In this document: positions 5,588-7,630 of the stretch, one piece after another
Numbering within the stretch: the stretch's first letter is position 1
How the letters are laid out: each line of letters opens with the position of its first letter
Assembly (NCBI GenBank): GCA_910577365.1
Contig: CAJTMU010000105.1
Span: forward strand, 1 to 7,630
Reading direction: 5' to 3'
DNA length: 7,630 nucleotides
Source of the DNA: an uncultured Oscillospiraceae bacterium
GTDB lineage: Bacteria > Bacillota > Clostridia > Oscillospirales > Ruminococcaceae
Translations under genes and position numbers: made by a program
Notes under the pieces: model-generated
The model's database searches: none
Told to the model about the DNA's origin: nothing
The model's input: the letters and a program-made list of their open reading frames with translations, nothing else

Positions 5588-7408
5588 TTAGAATCTCTCC
5601 TGTATAAAGTCGTAAAGCTCCTTTGCCTTTTCCGCGCTTACCTTGGCGGCGGCGCGCAGTTCGTCGACCGTTGCTTCTTTCATTCCCTGCTTTGTCTTGA
5701 ACGCCTTAAGCAAAGCCTGCGCTTTCGCGCCGCCTATGCCGCTTATCTCGGTAAGCTCCAGCGTATAGGTTTTCTGCTTGTGCTTCACGCGCTGAAACGA
5801 TATGGAATAGCGGTGCACCTCGTCCTGTATATTTGTAAGCAGACTGAACAGCCCCCTGTTGGCGCTGACCGATATTTCCCCGCCCGCCCTCGCTATGGCG
5901 CGTGTGCGGTGCTTGCTGTCCTTTACCAGTCCGAAAAGCGGAACGTCTATCTTAAGCTCGTCAAACACCTCCGACACCGCCGAGATGTGACCCTTTCCTC
6001 CGTCGAGCAGTATCAGGTCGGGCAGCGGTGCAAAGTTCTCGTCCCCGTCAAGGTAGCGCTGCATACGCCGCCGCAGTACCTCCTGCATACAGGCGTAGTC
6101 GTTCTGCCCGACGACCGTTTTTATGTTGAAGCGCTTATAGGACGGTTTGAACGGTCTGCCGTTGCGGTAGACTATCATACCGCCTACCATGCCCGTATCG
6201 CCGAAATTCGATATGTCGTAGCTCTCGATGATGTAGGGTATCTTTTCCAGACCGAGAAGATTTTTCAAATCCTCCAGTGCGCTTATCTCCTTGGCGGTGC
6301 GCCCCACCTTAAGCGCGAGATACTCCCCCGCGTTCCGTTTTGCGAGAGTTACCTGCGCCATTCCGTCGCCGCGGTGCGGTATCACAAATTTCACCGCGTG
6401 ACCCGCCTTTTCCCTGAGAAGCTGTGTGATAAGCTCCGTATCCTCAAACTCCTCGTCAATATATATTTCCTTCGGGATATCCTCCCGCTCGGAATAATAG
6501 CTCAGCAGGAAATCCCGCCGCATTGCCGATGGGTCGTACTCGTCACCGATAAAGAAATTTTCCTTGTCAATCAGCCTGCCGCCGCGGTATTTTATCACCG
6601 CAAAACTCGCCATGCCGACATTCTGTGCCGCTCCGACAATATCATACTCCTGCTTGTAGTCGAGTATCTTCTGCGAATGAGCGAGCCGCGTTATTGCCGA
6701 TATCCTGTCCCTCAGCCGCGCCGCCTTTTCAAACTCCAGATTTTCCGCCGCACGCTCCATCTCCGCGGTCAGCTGCTCCACGGACGCCTTGCTGCCGTTC
6801 TTGAGATAATCCAGAGCCTCGTCTATTATCTTCCTGTATTCCTCCGAAGTTATTTTCCCGCGGCAAACCCCCATGCACTTTTTTATATGATGGTTAAGGC
6901 AGGGCCGCTCCTTTCCGAAAGCGGAGGGAAAGCACTTTTTGCAGGTAGGAAGCATAAAGATAGTATTAGCCTCCTCCACCGCCTGCTTAACGGTATATCC
7001 CCCCGTGAACGGACCAATATAATCCGCGTTTTCGTCATTGGTATTGAGAGAGTAGGTTATGCGCGGGTAAGGCTCGCGTGATATCTTTATATAATTATAG
7101 CCCTTATCATCCTTAAGAAGTATATTGTACTTGGGCTGGTGCAGCTTTATCAGACTGCACTCCAGCACCAGCGCGTCAAGCTCGGTCTTGGTGCAGATAA
7201 AATCAAAATCATATATGTTATCCACAAGCTTAAGCGTTTTTTCGTTATGCTGGGAGTTATTGTGGAAATAGGTCGTAACTCTATTTTTCAGCGCCTTTGC
7301 CTTGCCCACATATATTATCAGCCCACTTTTGTCCTTCATAAGATACACCCCGGGCGAAAGCGGCAGGCGATTAGATTTTTCCCTCAGATACGGAAGCCGT
7401 TCATTCAT
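5588..7408 (-). CDS. uvrC: Excinuclease ABC subunit C
   Basis: UvrC makes both incisions around DNA lesions in nucleotide-excision repair, acting with UvrA and UvrB. The 606 residues carry every expected part. The GIY-YIG nuclease (about 16-95) has PGVY at 19-22, YVG at 33-35, R43 and E83. A cysteine cluster (C156, C159, C170, C178, C182) matches the site now known to bind an iron-sulphur cluster in UvrC. The UVR motif that contacts UvrB is at about 208-240. The RNase H-like endonuclease has YDIS (D398), the D437 region, LLDGGKG (D469) and EVHRY (H532) as its acidic/histidine centre. Helix-hairpin-helix motifs follow from about 552 (ISGIGGAKAQALL). The ATG at 7408 has AAGAGG at 7414-7419. It is the first gene of the operon visible here. 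No promoter is evident between 7409 and 7630, where repeat element B sits, so transcription may come from further upstream. Confidence 0.98.
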   Translation of the reverse strand: MNERLPYLREKSNRLPLSPGVYLMKDKSGLIIYVGKAKALKNRVTTYFHNNSQHNEKTLKLVDNIYDFDFICTKTELDALVLECSLIKLHQPKYNILLKDDKGYNYIKISREPYPRITYSLNTNDENADYIGPFTGGYTVKQAVEEANTIFMLPTCKKCFPSAFGKERPCLNHHIKKCMGVCRGKITSEEYRKIIDEALDYLKNGSKASVEQLTAEMERAAENLEFEKAARLRDRISAITRLAHSQKILDYKQEYDIVGAAQNVGMASFAVIKYRGGRLIDKENFFIGDEYDPSAMRRDFLLSYYSEREDIPKEIYIDEEFEDTELITQLLREKAGHAVKFVIPHRGDGMAQVTLAKRNAGEYLALKVGRTAKEISALEDLKNLLGLEKIPYIIESYDISNFGDTGMVGGMIVYRNGRPFKPSYKRFNIKTVVGQNDYACMQEVLRRRMQRYLDGDENFAPLPDLILLDGGKGHISAVSEVFDELKIDVPLFGLVKDSKHRTRAIARAGGEISVSANRGLFSLLTNIQDEVHRYSISFQRVKHKQKTYTLELTEISGIGGAKAQALLKAFKTKQGMKEATVDELRAAAKVSAEKAKELYDFIQERF

Positions 7409-7421
7409 AAAAACCTCTTAT

Positions 7422-7578
7422 TTTAAAAGAATTTTCCGCACCGCTCCGTTTTCGGCTTTGCCGAAAACTGCGCTATCCCTGCTGTGAAAGCTCCGTTTCG
7501 CTGCGCTTCACTCCGCTCCCACAGCGGATTGCGGAAAATTCATGCGTGGGCGATCAGTTGAATTATGCTTTCAGCGCC
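7422..7578 (+). repeat. Dispersed palindromic repeat, element B, upstream of uvrC
   Basis: It shares its left 24 bases exactly with element A, and its right flank matches A at ATTCATGCGTGGG (7538-7550) and TCAGCGCC (7571-7578). The terminal inverted repeat is perfect over 12 bp (7429-7440 with 7530-7541) and continues with CCGCT (7441-7445) and AGCGG (7523-7527) across a 2-base bulge. The interior is GC-rich, unlike A, and forms further hairpins: GTTTTCGGC (7448-7456) with GCCGAAAAC (7460-7468), and GCTGTG (7481-7486) with CACAGC (7520-7525). Its edge lies 13 nt before the uvrC start codon. No reading frame inside it looks real. Confidence 0.75.
7448..7487 (+). repeat. 40-base direct repeat, copy 1
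   Basis: Identical over 40 bases to 7591-7630 and offset by 143 bases. It covers the GTTTTCGGC hairpin of the element B interior and the start of the next stem (GCTGTGA). Confidence 0.9.
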
Positions 7579-7585
7579 ATTAACC

Positions 7586-7630
7586 GCGCAGTTTTCGGCT
7601 TTGCCGAAAACTGCGCTATCCCTGCTGTGA
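7586..7630 (+). repeat. 40-base direct repeat, copy 2, with a 14-bp hairpin (runs off the window)
   Basis: 7591-7630 repeats 7448-7487 exactly and reaches the window end, so the true repeat is probably longer. Here the hairpin is longer than in copy 1: 7586-7599 pairs with 7603-7616, a perfect 14-bp stem around a TTT loop. No T-run follows on either strand, so it is not a standard intrinsic terminator. Confidence 0.85.

Noticed and set aside
5210..7081. A 623-codon open frame on the plus strand, antisense to uvrC and rsmD
   Set aside because: It lies almost wholly opposite two genes with complete family motifs, has no ribosome-binding site of note, and its translation is rich in Cys, His, Arg and Tyr with no recognisable domain. 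It is a shadow of codon usage in the real genes.
7448..7630. Possible CRISPR array, from the repeated 40-base unit
   Set aside because: Only two copies are visible, the 103-base gap between them is far longer than a spacer and is itself palindromic repeat sequence, and no cas gene is nearby.

Overview
The window looks like a chromosomal segment of a low-to-moderate-GC, spore-forming member of the Clostridia, probably the Ruminococcaceae/Oscillospiraceae. This rests on gene content and order (uvrC, rsmD, coaD, then a coiled-coil protein), purine-rich Shine-Dalgarno sites, sigma-A-type promoters, an M23 protein resembling SpoIIQ, and AT-rich intergenic DNA. The taxonomic placement is inference; no rRNA or other marker is present.

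Layout. (1) 1-141, minus: the first 47 codons of a secreted protein of unknown function, with its own promoter (206-234) and a small palindrome in its leader. (2) 375-2135, minus: a Na+/phosphate cotransporter with a C-terminal PhoU-like domain, from a promoter at 2203-2231. (3) 2136-2868: a 733-base divergent intergenic region without a convincing gene. It holds the transporter promoter, a dispersed repeat (element A, about 2402-2571) and a structured leader before the next gene. (4) 2869-3672, plus: a membrane-anchored LytM/M23 protein of SpoIIQ type. (5) 3673-3948: a convergent intergenic region in which two near-identical terminator stems flank a 105-base inverted-repeat element (element C). 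(6) 7408 down to 3949, minus: a tight four-gene run, uvrC, rsmD, coaD and a coiled-coil protein with a polyproline tail. Junctions are 13 nt, a 4-nt ATGA overlap and 1 nt, so it is very probably one operon. (7) 7409-7630: element B, a relative of element A, abutting the uvrC ribosome-binding site, followed by a second copy of part of its interior that runs off the window.

The operon links DNA nucleotide-excision repair (UvrC), 16S rRNA methylation (RsmD) and CoA synthesis (CoaD). This is a conserved neighbourhood rather than a pathway. The transporter and the M23 protein are separate single-gene units.

The protein genes are ordinary except for the last gene of the operon, whose role is unknown. 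I did not find a convincing new multi-gene system. The least explained signal is the family of short palindromic repeats (A, B and C) in three of the four intergenic regions, two of them sharing exact ends around unrelated interiors.
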